Below, in pieces: positions 8,415 through 16,598 of a DNA stretch of 64,000 nt (positions are counted from its first letter, which is position 1; each line of letters begins with the position of its first letter). Origin of the DNA: Streptomyces aculeolatus (GTDB lineage Bacteria; Actinomycetota; Actinomycetes; Streptomycetales; Streptomycetaceae); contig NZ_JAINRD010000030.1 of NCBI RefSeq assembly GCF_020400605.1, positions 1 through 64,000 of the forward strand. The letters are read 5' to 3'. A model generated the notes under the pieces. It was not told where the DNA came from, ran no database searches, and saw only the letters and a list, made by a program, of their open reading frames with translations. Both the position numbers and the translations under genes were made by a program.

Positions 8415-8457
8415 TGGGAGCGCTCCCATATATCCAGTCCCGGCGGGTCCGCGTCAA
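8415..8457 (-). promoter_or_regulatory. CebR operator and promoter of the GH5 gene
   Basis: Positions 8415-8428 are TGGGAGCGCTCCCA, an exact match to the CebR operator that controls cellulose and cello-oligosaccharide genes in Streptomyces. Reading the minus strand, TTGACG (8457-8452), a 17-bp gap and GATATA (8434-8429) form a good promoter. The operator begins immediately after the -10 box, where a LacI-family repressor would block initiation. Confidence 0.85.
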
Positions 8458-8584
8458 GGCCCGCGGCAGGGGCGGTTGCCGGCGGCAGAACCTGTGAACC
8501 CGTACGGGCCGAACGCACGGCGCGCTGTCGGTGGCGGCCGGTAGCGTTCTCGTCGAGGTCCCCGGGGCGATCGAGGAGTCGACC

Positions 8585-9964
8585 ATGGCGCAGCCGGAGC
8601 ACACCGCGGATGCCGGGCCGGGCGCGGAGCCCGCCGGCCTGGTGATCGAGGGCTGCGCCGCGCTGGTCCACGGGCCCGGCGGCGAGGTCGCCTTCGCCGA
8701 GGACGCCGGGATCGTGATCCGCGGCGGCGCGATCGCGGAGGTGACGTCCGCCGCCGCGGCGGCGCGGGTGCCGGCCGTCGAGCGCATCGACGCCCGCGGC
8801 CAGGTCGCGATGCCCGGCCTGATCAACTGCCATACGCACGCGCCGATGGTCTTCCTGCGCGGCTTCGCCGAGGACGTGCCGGTCGAGGAGTGGTTCAACG
8901 ACTGGATCTGGCCGGTGGAGAGCAACCTCACCGACCGGGACGTCGAGTTGGGCGCGCTGCTGGCCTGCGCCGAGATGATCCGCGGCGGCGTGACGACCTT
9001 CGCCGACCACTACTTCGCCATGGACCGGGTGGCCGACGCGGTCACGGACACCGGGCTGCGCGCGGTGCTGGGGCTCGCGTACTTCTCCTCCCAGGGCGCC
9101 GAGGGCCGCGAGCGGTCGCTGGAGTTCGCGCTGAGCCGCGCCGGGGACGCGGACGGGCGGATCACGACGTGCCTGGCGCCCCACGCGCCGTACACCGTGA
9201 CGGACGCCGACCTCGCGGCGACGGCCCGGCTCGCACGGGAGCACGGGCTGCTGGTCCATCTGCACGCCGCGGAGAACCGGGAGCAGACCGAGACCAGCCT
9301 CGCCAGGCACGGCCGCACGCCCATCGAGGTGCTGGAGCGCTGCGGGCTGCTCGACACCGACGTGCTGATCGCCCACGGCACGGGACTGACCGGCGCCGAC
9401 ATCGCGCTGCTGGGCCGGGCGCCGGCCGCCGGGGTGGCGACCGCGCCGCGGGGCTATCTGAAGTTCGGCTGGGACCCCACGCCGGTGCGCGCGCTCAAGG
9501 AGGCCGGCGTGCCGGTGGGCCTGGCGACCGACGGGGCCGCGTCGAACAACACGCTGGACGTGTGGGAGAGCATGGCGCTCACCGCGCTGGTGCAGAAGTC
9601 GGCCGAGCGGGACGCCACCTGGGCCACCGCCCGCCAGGTGCTGCACCACGCGACGGCCCAGAGCGCGCGGGTCGTCGGCCTCGGCGACCGGGTGGGCTCG
9701 CTGGCACCCGGCCGCCGGGCCGACGTGATCCTGGTCGACCTGACGGGCCCGCACACGCAGCCCGTGCACGACCTCGCCGCCACCCTGGTGCACAGCGCCC
9801 GCGCGGGCGACGTGCGCACGACCGTCGTCGACGGCCGGGTCCTCATGCGCGACCGGCAGTTGCTGACCGTCGACGTGCCGGCGGTCGCCGCCGAGCTGGC
9901 CCCGCGCCTCGCGGCGCTGACCGAGCGCGGCCACGGCCGCCGGATCCAGAGCTACGACACGTAG
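8585..9964 (+). CDS. Amidohydrolase, MTA/SAH deaminase-like
   Basis: The ATG at 8585 has GAGGAG at 8573-8578 and gives 459 residues. The protein is an amidohydrolase-superfamily enzyme of the chlorohydrolase/5-methylthioadenosine-S-adenosylhomocysteine deaminase group. Metal ligands are visible in the HxH of NCHTHAPM, the His of LVHLHAAENREQ and the Asp of LATDGAASNN; APHAPYTV is the substrate-side motif. It probably deaminates an adenosine-type nucleoside or related cyclic amidine in the cytoplasm. The C-terminal beta-sandwich (GSLAPGRRADVILVD) is typical. It stands alone between two secreted glycosidase genes and converges with the GH16 gene. Confidence 0.85.
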   Translation: MAQPEHTADAGPGAEPAGLVIEGCAALVHGPGGEVAFAEDAGIVIRGGAIAEVTSAAAAARVPAVERIDARGQVAMPGLINCHTHAPMVFLRGFAEDVPVEEWFNDWIWPVESNLTDRDVELGALLACAEMIRGGVTTFADHYFAMDRVADAVTDTGLRAVLGLAYFSSQGAEGRERSLEFALSRAGDADGRITTCLAPHAPYTVTDADLAATARLAREHGLLVHLHAAENREQTETSLARHGRTPIEVLERCGLLDTDVLIAHGTGLTGADIALLGRAPAAGVATAPRGYLKFGWDPTPVRALKEAGVPVGLATDGAASNNTLDVWESMALTALVQKSAERDATWATARQVLHHATAQSARVVGLGDRVGSLAPGRRADVILVDLTGPHTQPVHDLAATLVHSARAGDVRTTVVDGRVLMRDRQLLTVDVPAVAAELAPRLAALTERGHGRRIQSYDT

Positions 9965-9999
9965 GGGGCTCAGACCCTACGGCGCAGAAGCGTGCCGGG

Positions 10000-10866
10000 T
10001 CACTGGGCGGCGTCGGGCGTGGTGACGCGGACGTAGTCGACGACGAGCTGCTGCGGGAAGGTCGTGCTGCCGTCCGGGTCGCCGGGCCAGTAGCCGCCGA
10101 CCGCCAGGTTGAGGATCAGGAAGAACGGCTTGTCGAAGACCCACTGCTTGCCGCCGAGGTCCGCGGGCGTCCGCGTCTGGTAGACGTTGCCGTCCACGGA
10201 CCAGGTGATCTCGTTCGGCGACCAGTCGACGGCGAAGGTGTGGAAGCCGTCGGCGAACGCCTCGCCGCCCGGCAGCGAGTAGCCGGCCCCGATGCCGCCG
10301 GAGCCGGAGTAGTCCGGCCCGTGGATGGTGCCGTGCACGGTGTTCGGCTCGAAGCCGACGTTCTCCATCACGTCGATCTCGCCGCTGGCCGGCCAGCCGA
10401 CCTGGCCGATGTCGTCGCCGAGCATCCAGAACGCCGGCCACATGCCCTGCCCGCGCGGCACCTTCATCCGCGCCTCCACGTGCCCGTACGTGGTGGTGAA
10501 GCGGCCGGAGGTGTTGAGCCGGGCGGAGGTGTACTCGCACCGGCCGTACCAGCACTGGTAGTCGCCGGGGTTCTCCTTGCGCGCGGTGATGACCAGGTTG
10601 CCCTCGCCGTCGAGCGCGGCGTTGGCGTTGCCCGGCGTGTAGTACTGCCGCTCGTGGTTGTTGACGTTGTCGCCGGTCTCGATCAGCCACTTGCCGCCGT
10701 CGACCGCGGAACCCGCGGGTCCGTCGAAGTTGTCTTCGAAGGTCACAGCCTGAGGGCCGTCCGGTGCGGCGCCGGCAGAGCCGGGTGTCCAGCTCAGTCC
10801 GGCGCAGACGGCCGCGAGCAGCAGGACGGCGGGCGTACGGCGGCGCCGTTTGCTCCGTGATGTCAT
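10000..10866 (-). CDS. Secreted GH16 endo-beta-glucanase (laminarinase-like)
   Basis: From the ATG at 10866 the protein has 288 residues. It opens with a basic KRRRR n-region, a hydrophobic core and Ala-x-Ala sites near residue 33, so it is secreted. The jelly-roll GH16 catalytic motif ExDxxE is present as GEIDVMEN, preceded by GMWPAFWMLG and followed by HGTIHGPDYSG, as in beta-1,3-glucanases. No binding module is present. It would hydrolyse laminarin or mixed-linkage glucan outside the cell. The ribosome site is weak (GAGG about 12 bases upstream). A chitinase-type 12-bp repeat lies 93 bp upstream. Confidence 0.88.
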   Translation of the reverse strand: MTSRSKRRRRTPAVLLLAAVCAGLSWTPGSAGAAPDGPQAVTFEDNFDGPAGSAVDGGKWLIETGDNVNNHERQYYTPGNANAALDGEGNLVITARKENPGDYQCWYGRCEYTSARLNTSGRFTTTYGHVEARMKVPRGQGMWPAFWMLGDDIGQVGWPASGEIDVMENVGFEPNTVHGTIHGPDYSGSGGIGAGYSLPGGEAFADGFHTFAVDWSPNEITWSVDGNVYQTRTPADLGGKQWVFDKPFFLILNLAVGGYWPGDPDGSTTFPQQLVVDYVRVTTPDAAQ

Positions 10867-11331
10867 GAAGGTGCGCCTCGATCCTCTGGTGGGGGGTTGC
10901 CGACCGGGGAACGCCCGCGGGTGGCGGACGTCCCGACTGGTCAGCCGGGTATCGAGCTTGGTCCAGACCTGTTTCGGTGCGAAAGTGAACTCCTTCGCGC
11001 GGGCACAGTCAATGGATCCGGCGGATCCCACTGCGTTCAGGTTCCGAAGCGAAGAGGGCCCGAACCCACGCCCGTTGCCCAAGCGGGCACCGAACGGTCA
11101 CGCGTCCTGGCCGGGGCGGGCACGCCCGGCGGGCGGCGAAAGCGGCCTCTTGCCGCTCCCCAGCGGCGATACGGCGGTGAAAGCGGGCACAGTCGGTCAC
11201 GACGTGCGGTGCAGGAAGCCTGGCCGGTGGGTTCCGCCGCCGGTAGAAATGCCTTCGGAAGCCCGAACGGGCAGGGCTTCGCGATTCCGACAACACCCCC
11301 CACAGCCAAACCGCGAAGGCAGGTGGTCGTC
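10867..11331. promoter_or_regulatory. Divergent regulatory region with repeated elements
   Basis: This 465-bp gap separates the GH16 gene (minus) from the DeoR regulator (plus). It holds the DasR-like site, listed separately, and a duplicated element: AAGCGGGCAC followed by CGGTCACG at 11081-11102 and again at 11181-11201, 100 bp apart. A third partial copy, GCGGGCACAGTC, ends at 11010. DeoR regulators often bind direct repeats, so these are candidate sites for the downstream regulator. I see no gene here. Confidence 0.45.
10959..10970. promoter_or_regulatory. DasR-like / chitinase-type site upstream of GH16
   Basis: The 12-mer TGGTCCAGACCT matches the direct-repeat element reported in Streptomyces chitinase promoters. 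It differs by one base from the core GGTCTAGACC bound by the N-acetylglucosamine-sensing regulator DasR. Only one clear copy is present. Its position upstream of the secreted glucanase suggests that gene is controlled together with chitin and cell-wall degradation. Confidence 0.55.
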
Positions 11332-12093
11332 GTGGACGGAGAAGAACGCAGACGGGTCATCCTGGAGACCGCCAGGCGCGCCGGCAAGGTGGACGTCGCC
11401 AAGCTGGCCGCCGACCTGGGCGTGTCGAGAGAGACCGTACGGCGCGACCTGACGCTCCTGGAGGACCACGGGCTCGTCCGGCGCACGCACGGCGGCGCGT
11501 ACCCGGTGGAGAGCGCGGGGTTCGAGACCACGCTCGCGTACCGCACGACCATGCACGTACCGGAGAAGTCGCGCATCGCCGCCGCGGCGGCGGAACTGCT
11601 CGGCGACGCCGAGACGGTCTTCATCGACGAGGGCTTCAACCCCCAGCTCATCGCCGAGGCGCTGCCGCGGCCCCGTCCGCTGACCGTCGTCACGGCCTCG
11701 CTCGCCACCGCGAGCGCGCTGGCCGGGGACGACCGGGTCACGGTGTTACTGCTCGGTGGCAGGGTGCGCGGCAGCACCCTGGCCACCGTGGACCACTGGA
11801 CGACCAGGATGCTCGCCGGCTTCGTCATCGACCTGGCGTACGTCGGCGCCAACGGCATCTCCCGCACGTACGGGCTGACCACCCCGGACCCGGCGGTCAG
11901 CGAGGTCAAGGCGCAGGCGATGCGCGTGGCCCGGCGGAAGGTCTTCGCCGGGATCCACACCAAGTTCGGCGCGGTGAGCTTCTGCCGCTTCGCGGAGGTC
12001 TCGGAGTTCGACGTGATCATCACCGACACCGGGCTGCCCGCCGCCGAAGCCCACCGCTACTCGCTGCTGGGCCCGCAGGTCATCCGCACCTGA
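11332..12093 (+). CDS. DeoR-family transcriptional regulator
   Basis: The 253-residue form starting at the GTG at 11332 matches the family's usual length; the GTG at 11323 is an alternative, and AGG/AAGG lie just upstream. The N-terminal winged HTH (VAKLAADLGVSRETVRRDL, then GLVRRTHGGAY) carries the DeoR signature. The C-terminal domain is the isomerase-like sugar-phosphate sensor (VFIDEGFNPQLIAEAL, LLGGRVRGSTLATV, AYVGANGIS). It probably represses the downstream importer and polyol dehydrogenase operon and is relieved by a phosphorylated sugar or polyol. Confidence 0.88.
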   Translation: MDGEERRRVILETARRAGKVDVAKLAADLGVSRETVRRDLTLLEDHGLVRRTHGGAYPVESAGFETTLAYRTTMHVPEKSRIAAAAAELLGDAETVFIDEGFNPQLIAEALPRPRPLTVVTASLATASALAGDDRVTVLLLGGRVRGSTLATVDHWTTRMLAGFVIDLAYVGANGISRTYGLTTPDPAVSEVKAQAMRVARRKVFAGIHTKFGAVSFCRFAEVSEFDVIITDTGLPAAEAHRYSLLGPQVIRT

Positions 12094-12234
12094 CCGGCCC
12101 GGCTCCCGTTCCGCAAGCCCGCACACCACATCCCCCACCCGCGTACGCCACACGCCTCCCGGACCGGCAGCAGACCGGGCGGCACGGTTCCGTACGCCCC
12201 GATTCCCGCCCCCGACCCTCTTTGGGAGCATGCG

Positions 12235-13602
12235 ATGCTCACTCCGACCCGCAGCAAGCGCACCATCCGCACCCTCGTGCCCGTGGCCACCGCCGCGGCC
12301 CTGCTCGCCGCGTGCAGCGGCGCGGGGGGCGGCGGCAGCTCCGGGGGCGACGACTCCGTCAACGTCGTCATGGTCAACAACCCGCAGATGGTGGAGCTGC
12401 AGAAGCTCACGGCCAAGCACTTCACGAAGAAGACCGGCATCGAGGTGAACTTCACCGTGCTGCCGGAGAACGAGGTCCGCGACAAGATCAGCCAGGACTT
12501 CGCCAACCAGGCGGGCCAGTACGACGTCGCCACGATCAGCAACTTCGAGGTCCCCTTCTACGCCGAGAACGACTGGCTGCTACCGCTCGACGAGTACGCG
12601 GCGGACGACGCGGAGTTCGACCAGGAGGACGTCCTCGCGCCGATGCGCGAGTCGCTGACGGCCGAGGACGGCAAGCTGTACGCCGAGCCGTTCTACGGCG
12701 AGTCGTCGTTCCTCATGTACCGCAAGGACGTCTTCGCCGAGAACGGGCTGAAGATGCCCGACAAGCCCACCTGGCAGCAGGTCGCCGACCTCGCCGCCGA
12801 GGCGGACGGCGCCGAGCCGGGCATGAAGGGCATCTGCCTGCGCGGCCTGCCCGGCTGGGGCGAGGTCATCGCACCGCTGACGACCGTGGTCAACACCATG
12901 GGCGGCACCTGGTTCGACGAGGACTGGGAGGCGCGGCTGGACTCGCCGGAGTTCACCAAGGCGGTGAAGTTCTACGTCGACCTCGTACGCGAGCACGGCG
13001 AGGCCGGCGCGGCCCAGTCGGGGTACGCGGAGTGCCTGAACAACCTCACCCAGGGCAAGACCGCCATGTGGTACGACGCCACGGCGGCCACCGGTTCGCT
13101 GGAGGCCGGGGACTCCCCCGTCCGCGGCAAGATCGGCTACGCGCCGGCACCGGTGGACAAGACCGAGTCCTCCGGCTGGCTCTATACCTGGGCGTGGGGC
13201 GTGCAGAAGGCGTCGGAACGGCCCGAGAGCGCCTGGAAGTTCATCTCCTGGGCGTCCAGCAAGGAGTACGAGGAGCTGGTCGGCAAGGAGCTGGGCTGGG
13301 CCAACGCGCCCGCCGGCAAGCGCGCGTCGACGTACGAGAACCCGGACTACCTCAAGGCCGCGGGCGCCTTCGCCGACATCACCCGTGAGGCGATCGAGGG
13401 TGCCGACCCGCGGGATCCGGGCACGCAGCCGCGGCCCGCACCCGGCATCCAGTTCGTCGGCATCCCCGAGTTCTCCGACCTGGGCACCAAGGTCTCCCAG
13501 GAGATCAGCTCGGCCATCGCGGGCAAGCAGTCCGTCGAGGACGCGCTGGCCAACTCCCAGGAACTGGCCGAGGAGGTCGGCGGGGAGTACCGGGACCGAT
13601 GA
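12235..13602 (+). CDS. ABC polyol/sugar-binding lipoprotein
   Basis: The 455-residue protein has a lipoprotein signal ending in LLAAC, with the acylated Cys at residue 27 followed by a Gly/Ser tether. The mature part is an extracellular solute-binding protein of family 1. The segment YDVATISNFEVPFYAEN and the terminal QFVGIPEFSDLGTKVSQEIS resemble sorbitol/mannitol-type binding proteins. It would capture the substrate outside the membrane and deliver it to the two permeases that follow. GGGAG precedes the ATG. Its last codons overlap the first permease in an ATGA, so the operon is translationally coupled. Confidence 0.88.
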   Translation: MLTPTRSKRTIRTLVPVATAAALLAACSGAGGGGSSGGDDSVNVVMVNNPQMVELQKLTAKHFTKKTGIEVNFTVLPENEVRDKISQDFANQAGQYDVATISNFEVPFYAENDWLLPLDEYAADDAEFDQEDVLAPMRESLTAEDGKLYAEPFYGESSFLMYRKDVFAENGLKMPDKPTWQQVADLAAEADGAEPGMKGICLRGLPGWGEVIAPLTTVVNTMGGTWFDEDWEARLDSPEFTKAVKFYVDLVREHGEAGAAQSGYAECLNNLTQGKTAMWYDATAATGSLEAGDSPVRGKIGYAPAPVDKTESSGWLYTWAWGVQKASERPESAWKFISWASSKEYEELVGKELGWANAPAGKRASTYENPDYLKAAGAFADITREAIEGADPRDPGTQPRPAPGIQFVGIPEFSDLGTKVSQEISSAIAGKQSVEDALANSQELAEEVGGEYRDR

Positions 13603-14570
13603 GCACCCCGACCGCCGTACGCACCGAGCGCCCGGCCCCGCGCGCGGGCCGGCCGGCATCCCGCCGGCCGGGCCGCGGGGCCCGGGCCTGGGCAACCCGT
13701 GCGCCGCTCCTGCCGGCGCTGGTGTTCCTGATCGCCGTGACCCAGCTGCCGTTCGTGGCGACGCTGGTGATCTCCCTCTTCGACTGGAACTCGCTGCGCC
13801 CGGACGACCGCAGCTTCGCCGGCCTCGACAACTACAGCGAGGTCGCCAACGACGAGAGCCTGCGCGAGTCGGTGGTGACCACGGCGCTGCTGACCGCCGC
13901 GGTCGTCCTGGTCAGCGTCGTGCTCGGGCTGCTCATCGCGCTGCTGCTGGACCGGGCGTTCCCCGGCCGGGGCGTGGTGCGCACGCTGCTCATCGCGCCG
14001 TTCCTGCTGGTGCCGGTCGCGGCCGCGCTGCTGTGGAAGCACGCGCTCTACAACCCCGAGTACGGCCTGTTCAACGGCGCCATCACCTGGGTCGCGGAGC
14101 TGTTCGGCGACGACACGCCGCCGCAGCCGGACTGGGTCTCGGACATGCCGCTGATCGCCGTCGAGGCCGCGCTGATCTGGCAGTGGACCCCGTTCATGAT
14201 GCTGATCCTGCTGGCCGGGCTGCAGAGCCGGCCCACCGAGATGGTGGAGGCCGCCAGGCTGGACGGCGCCACCGGCTTCCAGATCTTCCGCTACCTCACG
14301 CTGCCCCACCTGCGCCGCTATCTGGAACTCGGCGTGCTGCTGGGCTCGGTGTACATCGTCCAGAACTTCGACGCGGTGTTCACCATCACCTCGGGCGGCC
14401 TGGGCACCGCCAACCTGCCGTACACGATCTATCAGACCTTCTACCAGGCGCACGAGTACGGGCTGGCCTCCGCCGCCGGCGTGCTCGTGGTCATCGGCTC
14501 CATCGTCATCGCGACCTTCGCGCTGCGCGTCGTGTCGTCCCTGTTCCGGGAGGAGGCGTCCCGCGCATGA
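13599..14570 (+). CDS. ABC sugar/polyol permease 1
   Basis: The 323-residue protein has a basic N-terminal tail and six predicted membrane helices. The cytoplasmic EAA loop, which docks to the ATPase, reads MVEAARLDGATGFQIFRYL at about residue 225. It belongs to the MalF/UgpA class of binding-protein-dependent permeases. It overlaps both neighbours by four bases (ATGA), so the three transport genes are made together. Confidence 0.88.
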   Translation: MSTPTAVRTERPAPRAGRPASRRPGRGARAWATRAPLLPALVFLIAVTQLPFVATLVISLFDWNSLRPDDRSFAGLDNYSEVANDESLRESVVTTALLTAAVVLVSVVLGLLIALLLDRAFPGRGVVRTLLIAPFLLVPVAAALLWKHALYNPEYGLFNGAITWVAELFGDDTPPQPDWVSDMPLIAVEAALIWQWTPFMMLILLAGLQSRPTEMVEAARLDGATGFQIFRYLTLPHLRRYLELGVLLGSVYIVQNFDAVFTITSGGLGTANLPYTIYQTFYQAHEYGLASAAGVLVVIGSIVIATFALRVVSSLFREEASRA

Positions 14571-15463
14571 CCACGACCACGGCGACGGCCCCGAAGCCGG
14601 CCCGCACCGGCCGCGCCGCGCTGCCGCCCGCACTGCGCCGGGCCCGGCGCCGCAGCGCCGGACTCGGGCTGCTGGCCTGGCTCGTCGGCATCGCCTTCTT
14701 CCTGCCCGTGGCGTGGATGGTGCTCACGTCGCTGCACGCGGAGACGGACGCCGCCGCCAACCCGCCGGCGGTCGCCGCCTCGCTCACGCTCGACGGCTAC
14801 CGCACGTTCTTCGGCTCCGGCGGCGGCCCCAGCCCGTGGCCCGCGCTGCTCAACTCGCTGATGGCGAGCATGTTCTCGACCGTGCTGGTGCTCGCGCTGG
14901 CGCTGCCGGCCGCGTACGCGCTGTCCATCCGGCGCGTGAAGCGCTGGACCGACGTGCTGTTCTTCTTCCTGTCCACCAAGATGCTGCCGGTCGTCGCCGG
15001 GCTGCTCCCGATCTACCTGTTCGCCAAGAACACCGGGATGCTCGACAACATCTGGCTGCTCGTCCTGCTGTACACGTCGATGAACCTGCCGATCGCGGTG
15101 TGGATGCTGCAGTCGTTCCTCGCGGACATCCCCGTCTCGATCGTGGAGGCCGCGCAGATCGACGGCGCCCGGCTCACCACCGTGCTGACCCGGGTGATCG
15201 CCCCGGTCGCCGGGCCGGGCATCGCCGCCACCTCGCTGATCTGCTTCATCTTCAGCTGGAACGAGATGCTGTTCGCGCGGGTGCTCACGGGGGTGACGGC
15301 GGAGACCGCCCCCGTCTTCCTCACCCGCTTCATCACCAGTCAGGGGCTCTTCCTCGCCCAGGTCTGCGCCGCCTCCGTCGTCATCTCCCTCCCGGTGCTC
15401 GCCGCCGGGTTCGCCGCCCAGGACAAGCTGGTCCAGGGCCTGTCCCTAGGAGCCGTCAAATGA
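14567..15463 (+). CDS. ABC sugar/polyol permease 2
   Basis: The 298-residue protein starts at the ATG overlapping the previous stop codon. It has six membrane helices and the EAA motif SIVEAAQIDGARLTTVL at about residue 200. It is a MalG/UgpE-type permease and pairs with the preceding protein to form the membrane channel. No ATPase gene is in the operon, as is normal for Streptomyces sugar importers that share an MsiK-type ATPase. Confidence 0.88.
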   Translation: MTTTTATAPKPARTGRAALPPALRRARRRSAGLGLLAWLVGIAFFLPVAWMVLTSLHAETDAAANPPAVAASLTLDGYRTFFGSGGGPSPWPALLNSLMASMFSTVLVLALALPAAYALSIRRVKRWTDVLFFFLSTKMLPVVAGLLPIYLFAKNTGMLDNIWLLVLLYTSMNLPIAVWMLQSFLADIPVSIVEAAQIDGARLTTVLTRVIAPVAGPGIAATSLICFIFSWNEMLFARVLTGVTAETAPVFLTRFITSQGLFLAQVCAASVVISLPVLAAGFAAQDKLVQGLSLGAVK

Positions 15464-16449
15464 GGGCCGCCGTCATCGAAGCCCCCGGCACGGTCACCGT
15501 GACCGACGTCCCCGACCCCACCCCCGGCCCCCGCGAGGTCGTGGTGGACGTCGCGGCGTGCGGGCTGTGCGGAACGGATCTGCACATCCTGCAGGGCGAG
15601 TTCGCGCCCACGCTGCCGGTGGTGCCGGGGCACGAGTTCGCGGGCGAGGTCGTCGGCGTCGGCCGTGACGTCACGGAGGTCGCGATCGGCGACCGGGTGG
15701 CCGTGGACCCGTCGCTGTACTGCCACGAGTGCCGCAAGTGCCGTACGGGCCACGGCAACCTGTGCGACCGGTGGGGCGCCATCGGCGTCACGGTGGCGGG
15801 CGGGGCGGCGGAGTACGCGCTCGCGCCGGTCGCCAACTGCGTCCGGCTGCCCGACCACGTCCGCACCCAGGACGCGGCGCTGATCGAGCCGCTGTCGTGC
15901 GCGGTGCGCGGCTACGACGTGCTCAACAGCAAGCTGGGCGCCCATGTGTTGATCTACGGCACGGGGACGATGGGGCTGATGATGCTGGAGCTGGCCAAGC
16001 GGACCGGCGCCGCGGCGGTGGACGTGGTCGACCTCAACCCCGAACGGCTGGCCACCGCGCAGAAGGTGGGGTGCAGCCGCGCCGCGGCCTCGCCGGCGGA
16101 GTTCGGTCAGCCGGAAGGCTGGGACGTCGTCATCGACGCCACCGGGAACGCGGCGGCGATCCAGGACGGCCTGGGGCGGGTCGCCAAGGCAGGCACGTTC
16201 CTGCAGTTCGGCGTGGCGGACTACGCGACGACGGCGACCATCGAGCCGTACCGCATCTACAACCAGGAGATCACCATCACCGGCTCGATGGCCGTGCTGC
16301 ACAGCTACGAGCGCGCGGCGGAGCTGTTCGCCGCGGACGTGCTCGACCCCGAACTGCTCATCAGCGACCGGCTGCCGCTGGAGCAGTACCCGGCCGCCCT
16401 GGAGCAGTTCGCCGCGGGCAGGGGCCGGAAGATCGTGGTGGTGCCGTAG
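15460..16449 (+). CDS. Zinc-dependent polyol (sorbitol-type) dehydrogenase
   Basis: This 329-residue medium-chain dehydrogenase starts at the ATG overlapping the permease stop codon, with AGGAG at 15448-15452. Catalytic zinc ligands are in CGLCGTDLH and GHEF; the structural zinc lobe is the Cys series in CHECRKCRTGHGNLC. The NAD fold carries IYGTGTMGLMMLE followed by an acidic DLNPERL, which fits NAD preference. It probably oxidises the imported polyol to a ketose in the cytoplasm. Its place as the last gene of a DeoR-controlled importer operon strongly supports a sorbitol, mannitol or arabitol pathway. Confidence 0.88.
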   Translation: MRAAVIEAPGTVTVTDVPDPTPGPREVVVDVAACGLCGTDLHILQGEFAPTLPVVPGHEFAGEVVGVGRDVTEVAIGDRVAVDPSLYCHECRKCRTGHGNLCDRWGAIGVTVAGGAAEYALAPVANCVRLPDHVRTQDAALIEPLSCAVRGYDVLNSKLGAHVLIYGTGTMGLMMLELAKRTGAAAVDVVDLNPERLATAQKVGCSRAAASPAEFGQPEGWDVVIDATGNAAAIQDGLGRVAKAGTFLQFGVADYATTATIEPYRIYNQEITITGSMAVLHSYERAAELFAADVLDPELLISDRLPLEQYPAALEQFAAGRGRKIVVVP

Positions 16450-16475
16450 CCGTTGGGAGGGGTGTGGGCGCCGTG

Positions 16476-16489
16476 TGAGACGAGTCTCA
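16476..16489. promoter_or_regulatory. 14-bp palindrome TGAGAC-GA-GTCTCA
   Basis: This inverted repeat with six-base arms and a two-base centre lies between the polyol dehydrogenase and the Pro/Ser-rich membrane protein. It is too short for an intrinsic terminator and looks like an operator upstream of 16599. The regulator is unknown. Confidence 0.35.
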
Positions 16490-16598
16490 GGCGGCGCTCA
16501 TTTATGCCGATTCAGTACGCTACGGCGGCAGTTGCCCGCTGGCAGACTGGGGCGTTGCAGGCAGAACCCCCCGCGCCCCGGAAGGACGGCGAGGTCAG

